From positions 1 to 33,541 of the forward strand of contig JAETRI010000040.1 in NCBI GenBank assembly GCA_021770245.1: a stretch of 33,541 bases of DNA, written 5' to 3'. Position 1 is the first letter of the stretch, and each line of letters opens with the position of its first letter. Of the stretch, positions 26,580-33,541 are shown one piece after another. The DNA comes from Lachnospiraceae bacterium (GTDB lineage Bacteria; Bacillota; Clostridia; Lachnospirales; Lachnospiraceae). The position numbers and the translations under genes were made by a program. The notes beneath the pieces were generated by a model. It worked only from the letters and a program-made list of their open reading frames with translations. It had not been told where the DNA came from and ran no database searches.

Positions 26580-26645
26580 AAGAACGGCCCTTCTGCCAGG
26601 GTGCCGTCCGGGCACGTCAGGCCGCAGGGCCGTTCTTCGTTTGGC
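26580..26645. repeat. Dispersed palindromic-repeat copy D after lysR
   Basis: Arms AAGAACGGCCCT (26580-26591) and AGGGCCGTTCTT (26626-26637) pair perfectly. The centre contains GGGTGCCGTCCGG, as at 13482. The right side, CCGCAGGGCCGTTCTTCG then TTTGGC, is a diverged form of the A/B/C core. It may also end the lysR transcript, though no T run follows. Confidence 0.65.
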
Positions 26646-26666
26646 ATGATCACGTCCTAAAGGGCC

Positions 26667-26695
26667 TTGCCGCCCCCATTTTCCTATGGTATGAT
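26667..26695 (+). promoter_or_regulatory. Predicted promoter of rqcH
   Basis: TTGCCG and TATGAT with 17 bp between them; the -10 is extended (TGGTATGAT). It lies about 90 bases before the start codon. Confidence 0.6.
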
Positions 26696-26787
26696 GAAGT
26701 GACATCGTAAAACTCCCAGGGCAGGGCATCTCTTTTGGCCAAAATGATAAAACGGCCGATGCGATTCCCTGCGGAAAGGTTGTGAAT

Positions 26788-28542
26788 ATGGCTTTTGACG
26801 GAATTACAATAGCCGCTATACGGCAGGAGCTGTCCGAACGCCTCACGGGCGGACGCTTCTATAAGATCGCTCAGCCGGAGCCGGACGAGCTGCTTATCAC
26901 TATAAAAAATAACGGAGGGCAGCATCGGCTTACGCTTTCTGCCTCCGCCTCCCTGCCCCTCGTCTATCTGACCGATAAGAATAAACCCAGCCCGATGACT
27001 GCACCCAATTTCTGCATGCTCCTGCGCAAGCATATCCAGAACGGCAAACTAACCGGCATCACACAGCCCGGCATGGAGCGGATACTGAATTTCGAGATCG
27101 AGCATCTGGATGAAATGGGGGATCTGTGTCATAAGACACTGATCGTGGAACTGATGGGCAAGCACAGCAACATCATTTTCTGCGATGCCTCCGGCACCAT
27201 CATAGACTCCATCAAGCATATTTCCGGCTTGGTGAGTTCCGTCCGGGAAGTGCTCCCCGGGAAGGAATATTTCATCCCTTCCATCCAGGATAAGAGCAAT
27301 CCTCTGGAGACTTCCGCCGACAATTTTATGCTACGCGTTTTTTCCGGCAGCCAGCCCTGCTTTAAGGCGCTCTACTCCTCCTTCACCGGGCTTTCCCCTG
27401 CCATCGCCCATGAGATCTGCTATCGCGCCGGAATCGATTCCGGCCTGTCCACGGCAGCCTTGGACGAGCCGCAGCGGCGGGCGCTTTTCGGCTCCTTTTC
27501 CGGAATGATGGATACAATACGGTCGGGCCGCTTTGCCCCTTGCATCGTCTATGAAGCCTCCGGCCCCGCCTCCCGGCCTGTTCCGGCTGAATACGCCGCA
27601 CTGCCTCTCACCTCCTATCCGGAGGAATGCAGGAAATCCTATTCCTCCATCTCCGCCCTTCTGGAGGACTATTATGCCGAAAAGAACGTTCTCACCCGGA
27701 TACGGCAGCGTTCCTCCGACCTGCGGCGCATCGTATCCACCGTCCTGGAGCGAAACGTTAAAAAGTACGATCTGCAGATCAAACAGATGCGTGATACGGA
27801 AAAAAGAGACAAATACCGCATCTACGGCGAGCTTCTGAACACCTACGGCTACGATGTTTCCCCCGGTGCTTGTTCCATGGAGGCCTTGAACTATTATACG
27901 AACGAAACCGTCACCATCCCGCTGGATCCCCTGCTTTCTGCCGGAGAAAACGCAAAAAAATACTTTGAAAAGTACAATAAGCAGAAACGGACCTTCGAAG
28001 CCCTCTCCCAGCTCACCCGGGACACAAAGGCCGAAATCCTCCATCTGGAGTCCATTGCCAATTCTCTGGATATTGCCCAAAAGGAGGAGGATTTGATTCA
28101 AATCCGGGAGGAACTGATCGACAGCGGCTATATCCGCAGAAAGGGCGGCACGAAAAAGGCGAAAATCACCAGCAGGCCCTTCCACTATACCAGTCCCGAC
28201 GGATATGATATCTATGTGGGAAAAAATAACTATCAGAATGAGGAGCTCACCTTCCGTTTTGCCTCCGGCAATGACTGGTGGTTTCATGCCAAAGGGATCC
28301 CCGGTTCTCATGTGATACTGAAATCCAGAGGAGAAGAGCCCCCCGTCAGCGCTTTTGAAGATGCGGCCAGGCTCGCGGCGCACTATTCCAAGGGAAGGGG
28401 ACAGGATAAGGTGGAGATCGATTATACGGAAAAGAAGAACGTAAAAAAACCCGGCGGAGGAAAGCCGGGGTTCGTCGTCTACTATACCAATTATTCCATG
28501 ATGATCGATTCCGATATCAGCCGTCTTGCGCCGGTCGAATAA
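26788..28542 (+). CDS. rqcH: Rqc2/NEMF homologue RqcH (NFACT protein)
   Basis: A 584-aa NFACT-family protein. RqcH binds stalled 50S-peptidyl-tRNA complexes and directs C-terminal alanine tailing for degradation; older names are FbpA or fibronectin-binding protein. The NFACT-N domain starts MAFDGITIAAIRQEL and includes PNFCMLLRKHIQNGKLTG and GMERIL, a helical coiled segment spans about 290-440, and the C-terminal NFACT-R domain shows YDIYVGKNNYQNEELTF and DWWFHAKGIPGSHVIL. At the position of the Asp97-Arg98 pair important in the Bacillus protein, this one has Glu97-Arg98. ATG 26788 has AAAGG eight bases upstream. Monocistronic, with a promoter and a strong terminator. Confidence 0.94.
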   Translation: MAFDGITIAAIRQELSERLTGGRFYKIAQPEPDELLITIKNNGGQHRLTLSASASLPLVYLTDKNKPSPMTAPNFCMLLRKHIQNGKLTGITQPGMERILNFEIEHLDEMGDLCHKTLIVELMGKHSNIIFCDASGTIIDSIKHISGLVSSVREVLPGKEYFIPSIQDKSNPLETSADNFMLRVFSGSQPCFKALYSSFTGLSPAIAHEICYRAGIDSGLSTAALDEPQRRALFGSFSGMMDTIRSGRFAPCIVYEASGPASRPVPAEYAALPLTSYPEECRKSYSSISALLEDYYAEKNVLTRIRQRSSDLRRIVSTVLERNVKKYDLQIKQMRDTEKRDKYRIYGELLNTYGYDVSPGACSMEALNYYTNETVTIPLDPLLSAGENAKKYFEKYNKQKRTFEALSQLTRDTKAEILHLESIANSLDIAQKEEDLIQIREELIDSGYIRRKGGTKKAKITSRPFHYTSPDGYDIYVGKNNYQNEELTFRFASGNDWWFHAKGIPGSHVILKSRGEEPPVSAFEDAARLAAHYSKGRGQDKVEIDYTEKKNVKKPGGGKPGFVVYYTNYSMMIDSDISRLAPVE

Positions 28543-28584
28543 GACCGAAGTCCCGCCTTTGGGGCCGTCTGACAGAGACCGGCC

Positions 28585-28613
28585 GCGGCGGGGCTTCTGC
28601 CCGGCCCCGCCGC
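28585..28613 (+). terminator. Terminator after rqcH
   Basis: GCGGCGGGGC and GCCCCGCCGC pair perfectly (10 bp, 9-nt loop), followed seven bases later by GTTTTCTTC. It lies 43 bases beyond the rqcH stop. Confidence 0.6.
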
Positions 28614-28663
28614 AGCTGCCGTTTTCTTCATCGTCCGCAGTTTATAAAGGATCCTACGGGCTT

Positions 28664-28927
28664 TCAATTATCTTTCTTGATCCGACCGAGCTTCCTGTTC
28701 CTATCGGCACCCGGATAATTCTTTTCCTTTGTGCGTCCCAGGAGATAGTCGGCCGATACATTGTAGTAATCGCACAAAAGGGGAAGATACCGAACCGGCA
28801 TGGCATTCTGTCCGCGTTCATATCGTGAATAGACCCTTTGGTCTATATTCAGGAAATCCGCGATTTCTCTTTGTTTTACATCGTTATCCTCACGCAGCCC
28901 CCGCATGATCACCACATAATCCGCCAT
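28664..28927 (-). CDS. XRE-family helix-turn-helix regulator
   Basis: An 87-aa Cro/CI-type DNA-binding protein. The helix-turn-helix spans about residues 10-55: LREDNDVKQREIADFLNI, then DQRVYSRYERGQN, and the dimer-like tail PVRYLPLLCDYYNVSADYLLG, typical of small phage- or plasmid-like repressors. The ATG at 28927 begins the family-like sequence, but no good ribosome binding site precedes it; longer frames to 29059 have no supporting features. It marks the start of the AT-rich accessory segment and converges with rqcH. The target is unknown; nearby palindromes are candidates. Confidence 0.85.
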   Translation of the reverse strand: MADYVVIMRGLREDNDVKQREIADFLNIDQRVYSRYERGQNAMPVRYLPLLCDYYNVSADYLLGRTKEKNYPGADRNRKLGRIKKDN

Positions 28928-29204
28928 TGTCCGCACACCACCACACCAAAATTTTCCAACCCTCTTTTCGTGTAGTCTATCATAGTTCTTCGGGCCACCT
29001 TTTCTTTTTCCACACAACTGTAGTAACATTTTATACCAGATTTTGTCATGATTCCACATAACCTGTGGGGTAGAAAGAAAAGATGTGCCATATATGGCAC
29101 AAGCCGGACGATTTGCTCCATAAAAGTCGGGCAGGAGGGAGTAATTAGCTCCCGTCCTCTCACACCATATTGGGTGTCCGGATTAATACAATTTCTGCGT
29201 GGGT

Positions 29205-29413
29205 GCTATCGTTTTTACATTTACGGCAAATGCTCTGAAATCAACACTTTTCAAAAAGGCAGATGCACTCATGCATAGGCGGCTATCGTTTTTTGAATTG
29301 GATTTGCCGCACTTTCAATATTCCTAAGTGTAAAATTTAACGATAGCCTGTTTTTCATATAAAAAGCAGGTTTTTCATACCTGCTTTTTATATGTTTGAG
29401 AGTGGCTATCGTT
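29205..29413. repeat. Four GGCTATCGTT motifs in mixed orientation
   Basis: Copies at 29205-29213 (GCTATCGTT), 29281-29290 (GGCTATCGTT), 29339-29348 (AACGATAGCC, inverted) and 29404-29413 (GGCTATCGTT). Each is followed by an A/T-rich run on its own strand. Copies 2-3 and 3-4 form inverted pairs, and 3-4 flank the terminator hairpin. Such spaced short repeats can be protein or recombinase binding sites. Confidence 0.7.
29356..29394 (-). terminator. Bidirectional terminator after the DUF3788 gene
   Basis: CATATAAAAAGCAGG and CCTGCTTTTTATATG are a perfect 15-bp inverted repeat with a 9-nt loop. A and T runs flank the GC core on both sides, so it can end transcripts in either direction. It lies about 73 bases after the DUF3788 stop. 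Confidence 0.85.
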
Positions 29414-29466
29414 ATTTTTGCACCCAAGGGATTACAGCGGTTTTAGCCATCCCTATCAACTGAAAT

Positions 29467-29886
29467 TTAACTATTTCGACGAATCCGGATTAATTGCAGC
29501 AAATCATGATACAAATCATCTTTGACCTCTAAATCAATCATCATCCATCTTTGACCGTTCCCTTCCTGCGTCTGATGATATATATCTTGCAGTTCGACCG
29601 TACACTTTGGCAGCATTTCCTCAACAGATGCTTTTTCCTTTGTGCCCACAACAACCATAACCGTAAAATAATTTTCTCTCGGATATATGGTACACAATGT
29701 TCTTCCCGCTTTTCTAAATTTTACATTCCATCCCTTTTCCAAACTGCATGAACTGTACTCTATTTTTTCACTACATTGATATGTGTCTTTGATTTCTGAG
29801 CACAGCAGCATAAAAACCGGATTTCTAACATATTCACCGATCTCCTCAAGGGTAGGGCAGGTACTCTTATCTTGTAAATCCATCAT
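29467..29886 (-). CDS. DUF3788 family protein
   Basis: A 139-aa soluble protein resembling the DUF3788 family of Clostridia, with PTLEEIGEYVRNPVFMLLCS, the centre SLEKGWNVKFRKAGRTLCTIY then PRENYFTVMVVVGTKEK, and RWMMIDLEVKDDLYHDLLQL near the end. The family has no established function. The start is taken at ATG 29886, with TGGAGG about eleven bases upstream; the TTG at 29904 overlaps that site. Last of three small genes on the minus strand; GC content is clearly lower than in the leu or nif genes, suggesting acquisition. Confidence 0.8.
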   Translation of the reverse strand: MMDLQDKSTCPTLEEIGEYVRNPVFMLLCSEIKDTYQCSEKIEYSSCSLEKGWNVKFRKAGRTLCTIYPRENYFTVMVVVGTKEKASVEEMLPKCTVELQDIYHQTQEGNGQRWMMIDLEVKDDLYHDLLQLIRIRRNS

Positions 29887-29919
29887 TTTTGATATGTCCT
29901 CCAAACTTCAAATAGGAAT

Positions 29920-30354
29920 TTATCTTTTCTTATATACGATAATTTGCGGCTCCGTTCCATTACAGCCATATTCACACACAAGCAGATACTTATCATCTGC
30001 TACAATACCATAACATCTATCACTGCCAGGAATCTCAATCTGGCTTCCCCAATAAACACGATCATCTTCAAGTAATTTGACGGATTGGCCATTTGCCAGT
30101 GTGTATTCCAAATTAACGAAAAATCCATTCAGCAAATTGAGGTCTTTTACTTGCAGGCTTTGAATGCCAAGCGCATTAAATTCCTCAATCAACATTTCTT
30201 TTATTTTTTTGAGTCCTTCCAATCCTTCCCGCCTGACACACTCCGCTGCTACGCATGTGCCTCCAAAGGGATGCCCATCTGTTTTCACACAGCCGCCACA
30301 ATCATTTTTCTTATTACACTCGCTGCAGCAATCAAGTCCACAAATTGATAACAT
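29920..30354 (-). CDS. DUF3795 cysteine-rich protein
   Basis: A 144-aa protein with a dense cysteine cluster in its first 40 residues (CGLDCCSECNKKNDCGGC, then GGTCVAAEC), typical of DUF3795 and likely a metal, probably zinc, site. The remainder is alpha/beta with VKDLNLLNGFFVNLEYTL and a KLLEDDRVYWGSQIE stretch. No catalytic motif is recognised. GGGAGG seven bases before ATG 30354 sets the start; the frame extends upstream without support. It sits between DUF3788 (33 bp) and DUF5655 (17 bp), so the three are probably cotranscribed. Confidence 0.82.
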   Translation of the reverse strand: MLSICGLDCCSECNKKNDCGGCVKTDGHPFGGTCVAAECVRREGLEGLKKIKEMLIEEFNALGIQSLQVKDLNLLNGFFVNLEYTLANGQSVKLLEDDRVYWGSQIEIPGSDRCYGIVADDKYLLVCEYGCNGTEPQIIVYKKR

Positions 30355-30371
30355 GACTTTACCTCCCCAAA

Positions 30372-30758
30372 TTATTTTTTCTCCGAAAACATATATGCCT
30401 GTTCCACCCATGCAAACAGCTCTTCGTCCAGATCAGCCATTTCACTGATTACAATATGCGTTGTCCATCGTCCGGGATAAGGCTCTGTCTTTGCTGCTAC
30501 ACGTCCAGATTCCAAAGGATAAGGGAGTCCGAGCGTGAGAACAAAATAGCTGACCGGAAGCTCTGCCTTCTTTTTTGCCCGCAGGAAAGAAATACAGGCA
30601 TAGACATGACGGTTAGAGAATGTAATCTGCGTTTTCTGTACCTTTGTTTTGGTATCCGGAAACCGTGCTGCCATTTTTCCGGCAAACGCTTCATACAACG
30701 GTAATAATGTCTGGTGCTGGTCAAAAAACAAAATAATATCCTGATTCATGAAGTCCAT
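30372..30758 (-). CDS. DUF5655-like protein
   Basis: A 128-aa soluble protein resembling the DUF5655 family. The visible core is LLPLYEAFAGKMAARFPDTK followed by KVQKTQITFSNRHVYACISF, then ELPVSYFVLTLGLPYPLES and RWTTHIVISEMADLDEEL. The domain is often found alone or fused to DUF4287 and has no established activity. TAAGGAGAAAATAA sits directly before ATG 30758, a good ribosome binding site. First intact gene of the small DUF cassette; upstream lie remnants of related small genes. Confidence 0.72.
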   Translation of the reverse strand: MDFMNQDIILFFDQHQTLLPLYEAFAGKMAARFPDTKTKVQKTQITFSNRHVYACISFLRAKKKAELPVSYFVLTLGLPYPLESGRVAAKTEPYPGRWTTHIVISEMADLDEELFAWVEQAYMFSEKK

Positions 30759-30791
30759 TTATTTTCTCCTTAGGACCGAAACTATTGATAT

Positions 30792-30992
30792 CTATGCATG
30801 GTTTCCGGTTTCCAGGCACCACTTTGCAATCTTCTCAATTAATGCGGCATCAACCTTGCCATAGGGAATTCGGACCGTTCCCTTATCCGTTTTGTATTCC
30901 TGCAATTCCTTAGAAAACTGAACTACAGCAGCGGGTCCCGGATAAAATCCGATGTGTTTCTTTGAAGCTGCAAAGTGAAGGATATTATGCTC
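30792..30992 (-). pseudogene. DUF1801 (YdhG-like) C-terminal fragment
   Basis: From about 30992 the minus strand encodes EHNILHFAASKKHIGFYPGP and onward to KGTVRIPYGKVDAALIEKI, the second half of DUF1801 proteins, which are small frataxin-like proteins annotated as possible iron chaperones. The first half is missing. The open frame extends upstream to 31067, but that part is an out-of-frame reading of the DUF1905 fragment. It looks like a deletion remnant, probably nonfunctional. Confidence 0.65.
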
Positions 30993-31083
30993 TTTCCTTA
31001 AGAACCACTTCGACAATATCGCCAAAACTCTTGCCAATTTGCCTGCGTATCTGTTTGGGGACACCAATGATGTTTAATTCCAT
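30985..31083 (-). pseudogene. DUF1905-like C-terminal fragment (32 codons)
   Basis: A short frame beginning at ATG 31083 reads MELNIIGVPKQIRRQIGKS and FGDIVEVVLKERA, then stops. This matches the last strand-helix-strand of DUF1905 proteins, which normally have an N-terminal half of similar size. GAGAGGAAA stands eight bases before the ATG, so it could still be translated. It runs out of frame into the DUF1801 fragment at about 30990, as if two gene pieces had been joined. Confidence 0.55.
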
Positions 31084-31106
31084 GTTATTTTCCTCTCGTT
31101 AAATGA

Positions 31107-31385
31107 ATGTCGTTGCAACCGGGCAGGCCGGTAATATTACAAACAAAGAAAGAGGGGCTTTATAATGGCAAAGCGGTGATTGATGGGGAGGAGGTCTCCC
31201 TTGCCACGGGTGACTGGCTGAAAATTTCACCGGCAGCCAAACGCCAGTTCTTTGCTGCCAGCGATTCCGGGATCACATATGTCTGCATTCAGGTAAAAGA
31301 AAACGGCATAACCGAAAGGGTTATACCATTTTTTGTCTTATATAGTATCCTGAATAAACCGGCAGCCTACGCCGCTCAACTTTAA
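31107..31385 (+). pseudogene. Cupin-domain fragment
   Basis: The plus-strand 92-aa frame contains KKEGLYNGKAVIDGEEVSLA, TGDWLKISPAAKRQFFAAS and ITYVCIQVKEN, which resemble the second half of a small cupin barrel (glycine turn, then the proline-containing strand). The first metal-binding cupin motif is absent, and the sequence between GLY and NGK seems short by several residues. After KEN the frame enters sequence without cupin character and overlaps the toxin gene end to end. Likely a decayed fragment on the opposite strand to its neighbours. A hairpin with a T run (31305-31334) sits at the point where similarity stops. Confidence 0.5.
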
Positions 31386-31622
31386 TATAAGAGTTTCATG
31401 AACAATTTTGTACACCAGCAGCCAATCCGGTTCTATATGACATTCTCTCATGTCCTTATAGTTTCTTGAATTTACCAGAGAATGATCACGATATGCCGGC
31501 GGTAAAGGTTCTTCCCGACATAAAATCTCTACTACCATTTCCAGTTTTTTGGGATCGCATCCTCTCTTTACCGCCTGTTTATAGTCCCTTTTGAATTGTC
31601 CTGTAAATTCCGGCTTAAGCAT
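31338..31622 (-). CDS. YafQ-type toxin with an altered C-terminus
   Basis: A 94-aa protein of the RelE/YafQ toxin family, which cleave mRNA on the ribosome. It starts MLKPEFTGQFKRDYKQAVKRG, and has LPPAYRDHSLVNSRNYKDM and ECHIEPDWLLVYKI, the segments holding two family histidines and the aspartate. Family members usually end in a TGxHSDLF-like block whose histidine is needed in E. coli YafQ; here the protein ends SGVGCRFIQDTI instead, so that histidine is missing. The antitoxin stop overlaps its start by 8 bp, a normal toxin-antitoxin arrangement. The tail change coincides with the border of the cupin fragment. Activity is doubtful. Confidence 0.85.
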   Translation of the reverse strand: MLKPEFTGQFKRDYKQAVKRGCDPKKLEMVVEILCREEPLPPAYRDHSLVNSRNYKDMRECHIEPDWLLVYKIVHETLILKLSGVGCRFIQDTI

Positions 31623-31887
31623 TAAGCGCCTCCATCATTTCTGACACACTATCAAAAGGGCCATATATATCCTCATCTTTTTCTGCTGCCTGCATAGCTG
31701 CATAAGTTACCTCGTTCGGATCGTCAAGCTTTACCTCAAAAGGTAATCCATGGCACCTGAGTGCCTGTCGGTAGAAAATCCCTGTGGCTGTGCTCAAATC
31801 CAATCCAAGAGACTTGAAAAGGGCCGCTGCCTGTGCCTTTAATTCTGGTTCCATTCTTAAAGTCATATTTTCTTTTGTTGCCGCCAT
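31615..31887 (-). CDS. RelB/DinJ-family antitoxin
   Basis: A 90-aa antitoxin. The N-terminus ENMTLRMEPELKAQAAALF, then KSLGLDLSTATGIFYRQAL, is the ribbon-helix-helix DNA-binding segment of RelB/DinJ proteins; the C-terminal part EDIYGPFDSVSEMMEALNA would wrap the toxin. AAGGAG nine bases before ATG 31887 sets the start. It is the first gene of the pair and expected to repress its own operon, although I could not identify a clear operator or promoter in the AT-rich upstream segment. The pair lies directly beside an insertion sequence. Confidence 0.9.
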   Translation of the reverse strand: MAATKENMTLRMEPELKAQAAALFKSLGLDLSTATGIFYRQALRCHGLPFEVKLDDPNEVTYAAMQAAEKDEDIYGPFDSVSEMMEALNA

Positions 31888-31979
31888 ATGAATACACTCC
31901 TTCCGTTCTTCATAGTGTATATCATTATCATATTCTTAATTCGGGTGTTTGACACGTCCATAAGCCCAAAAGTACCTCA

Positions 31980-32005
31980 AAGCCTTGTAACAGGCTTATT
32001 TTTTT
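31980..32005 (+). terminator. Terminator at the left side of the insertion sequence
   Basis: AAGCCT-TGTAAC-AGGCTT followed by A and seven T. It stands immediately before the transposase promoter, a usual position for shielding a transposase gene from outside transcription. Confidence 0.6.
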
Positions 32006-32032
32006 GTCAAATATTTTGTTTTAGTGTATAGT
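32004..32032 (+). promoter_or_regulatory. Transposase promoter
   Basis: TTGTCA and TATAGT with 17 bp between them. Predicted transcription start is near 32039, so the ATG at 32048 has almost no leader. Confidence 0.65.
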
Positions 32033-32047
32033 AATATTTGGTGATAT

Positions 32048-33541
32048 ATGGTATACTTTTTACATTACCCAGTCTTACACAAACGCTCAGGGAAAAAGTA
32101 CTTCTAAAACAATCCGCAAGCTGGGCACTCTGGCTGAATTGTCCAAACGCCTGGATACAGATAGAGACGGCGTTATGGCATGGGCCAATGAACAGGCCCG
32201 CCTGGAAACGCTCCGATACAAAAGTGATAAGGAAGACGCTGTCGTTATGGTTCCTTTCCATTCTAATAAACTCATGGACTATCATACGAAGAAGCTTTTC
32301 ACCGGCGGTTATCTTTTCCTCCAGTCCGTTTACTATGGCCTCAGATTGGACTCCATATGCCGCAAGATCAAAAACCGCCACAAGTTCGTGTATGACCTGA
32401 ATGCAATCCTATCAGACCTGATTTATACCAGAGTGCTGGAGCCTTCCAGCAAAAGTTCTTCCTTCCGTGCCGCAAAACAGTTCCTTGAGCCGCCAGCTTA
32501 TGAACTCCATGATGTATACCGGGCACTTTCTGTCCTTGCCCAGGAGATGGATTTTATCCAGGCTGAGGTTTACAAGAACAGTTTTTTTCTGGGCGGTCGT
32601 AATGACCGGATCCTTTATTACGACTGTACCAACTATTATTTCGAGATTGAGCAGGAGGATGGGGATAAAAAATACGGAAAGAGCAAAGAACACCGCCCCA
32701 ACCCCATTATCCAGATGGGACTTTTTACGGACGGCGACGGACTTCCGTTAGCCTTCTCCCTTTTCCCGGGGAATCAGAATGAACAAAAATCATTAAAGCC
32801 CCTGGAAACGAAAATTCTTCAACAGTTTGGGTGTGAAAAATTCATTTACTGCAGCGATGCAGGCCTGGCTTCCGAGGACAACCGGGCATTTAACCACATG
32901 GGGCAGCGTGCATTTATCGTAACCCAGTCTATCAAAAAACTTCCTGCGGAGGAGCGGGAATGGGCACTAAGCAGGAGTGGTTTTAAACGTCTGCTGGATG
33001 ACATGCCTGCCGATATCACGGAATTAACAGAAGATGATAAAGATTACCTCTATTACAAAGACGAACCATATACAACAAAAAAACTGCACCAGCGGCTGAT
33101 TATAACGTATTCTCCGAAATATGCCGCTTATCAGAAGGCGGTCCGTGCAGAGCAGATAGCCAGGGCAGAAAAGATGATAGCAGGCGGCGTTTTGAAAAAA
33201 CAGCGCAAAAATCCCAATGACCCTGCAAGATTTGTAAATAAAATCGCTGTAACCAAAGAAGGGGAAAAAGCCAAAATCCACTACTATCTCGACCAGGATA
33301 AGATTGCCGAGGAAGAAATGTATGACGGCCTCTACGCTGTCTGTACAGACCTGTTGGACGATGACGTTGCGGATATCTTAAAAGTCAGTGAAGGAAGATG
33401 GCAGATTGAAGACTGTTTCCGGACGATGAAAACAGATTTTGGGGCAAGACCTGTCTATCTGACCCGTGAAGACCGTATCAAAGCCCATTTTCTCACATGC
33501 TTCCTCGCCCTGCTGCACTTCCGGCTGCTAAAACGTTCCCT
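32048..33541 (+). mobile_element. IS1634-like transposase, 5' frame broken, cut by window edge
   Basis: A long plus-strand frame (codons in the phase of 32025) runs off the right edge without a stop. It encodes a DDE transposase resembling the IS1634 group: KTIRKLGTLAELSKRL near the start, the first acidic residue in ILYYDCTNYYF (codon 32622), the second in YCSDAGLAS (32856) and the glutamate in GRWQIEDCFRTMKTDFG (33408). The conserved frame has no start codon. ATG 32048 is one base out of phase; removing one T from the T5 run at 32057-32061 would give MVYFYITQSYTN joined to the conserved frame. So either a one-base insertion, a sequencing error or slippage is involved. The right end and terminal repeats lie outside the window. 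Confidence 0.82.

Larger units (their letters stand above)
28928..29466. other. AT-rich intergenic stretch with repeats
   Basis: No gene is supported here. An extended -10 TGGTATAAA (minus strand, 29030-29038) could start the XRE gene. Four copies of a GGCTATCGTT-type motif and a perfect terminator hairpin occupy 29205-29413 and are listed separately. Short frames here lack ribosome binding sites. Confidence 0.5.

Noticed and set aside
29205-29413. CRISPR array
   Set aside because: Only four short motifs in mixed orientation, with no regular repeat-spacer structure.

Overview
The window looks like chromosomal DNA of a spore-forming, anaerobic Firmicute of the class Clostridia, most likely a gut-type Lachnospiraceae. 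The basis is a Firmicute-style gap-pgk-tpi operon, RNase Y, RqcH, RecA/RecX under Cheo-type SOS boxes, SpoIIM and a SpoVB-like flippase, a NifS-NifU-MnmA operon, and strong AGGAGG-type ribosome binding sites throughout. Species cannot be fixed from sequence alone. No rRNA, tRNA or CRISPR array was seen.

Layout. 1-276 is an edge region with two hairpins. 277-6920 (minus) holds a large L-fucose kinase/guanylyltransferase-like protein and the glycolytic operon gap-pgk-tpiA. 7228-8046 (plus) is a PHP-family histidinol phosphatase. 8103-8627 is an unrecognised beta-rich protein, followed by a 245-bp region with 73-bp inverted arms. 9034-11772 (minus) is nifS-nifU-mnmA, an iron-sulfur/thio-tRNA operon with a strong promoter. 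12023-14671 (plus) carries a lipid-II/polysaccharide flippase-like protein and DAHP synthase. 14836-17157 (minus) is a tandem PII-like protein paired with a duplicated-domain DUF1538 membrane protein. 17360-22221 (minus) is spoIIM, a Nudix hydrolase, rny, recX and recA. 22812-23420 (plus) is a DUF1349 protein. 23510-25331 (minus) is leuC-leuD, divergent from a LysR regulator (25599-26561), and rqcH follows (26788-28542).

From about 28.6 kb to the right edge the DNA becomes visibly AT-richer and accessory in character. It holds an XRE regulator, repeated 10-bp motifs around a terminator, three small DUF proteins (DUF3788, DUF3795, DUF5655), broken pieces of DUF1801, DUF1905 and cupin genes, a RelB/YafQ-type toxin-antitoxin pair whose toxin has an atypical C-terminus, and the start of an IS1634-like transposase. 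The transposase is cut by the window edge and is out of frame with its likely start by one T in a T5 run.

Points of most interest: (i) the PII-like/DUF1538 gene pair, a plausible signal-protein-gated membrane system; (ii) a family of palindromic dispersed repeats around the core AAACGCATGAATGG found in noncoding DNA near several genes; (iii) the long inverted repeat at 8759-9003; (iv) the recombination scar of partial genes at 30.8-31.4 kb; (v) the GGCTATCGTT repeats at 29.2-29.4 kb. No single unmistakable new defence or biosynthetic system was seen. All functional statements rest on motif recognition by eye, without database searches.
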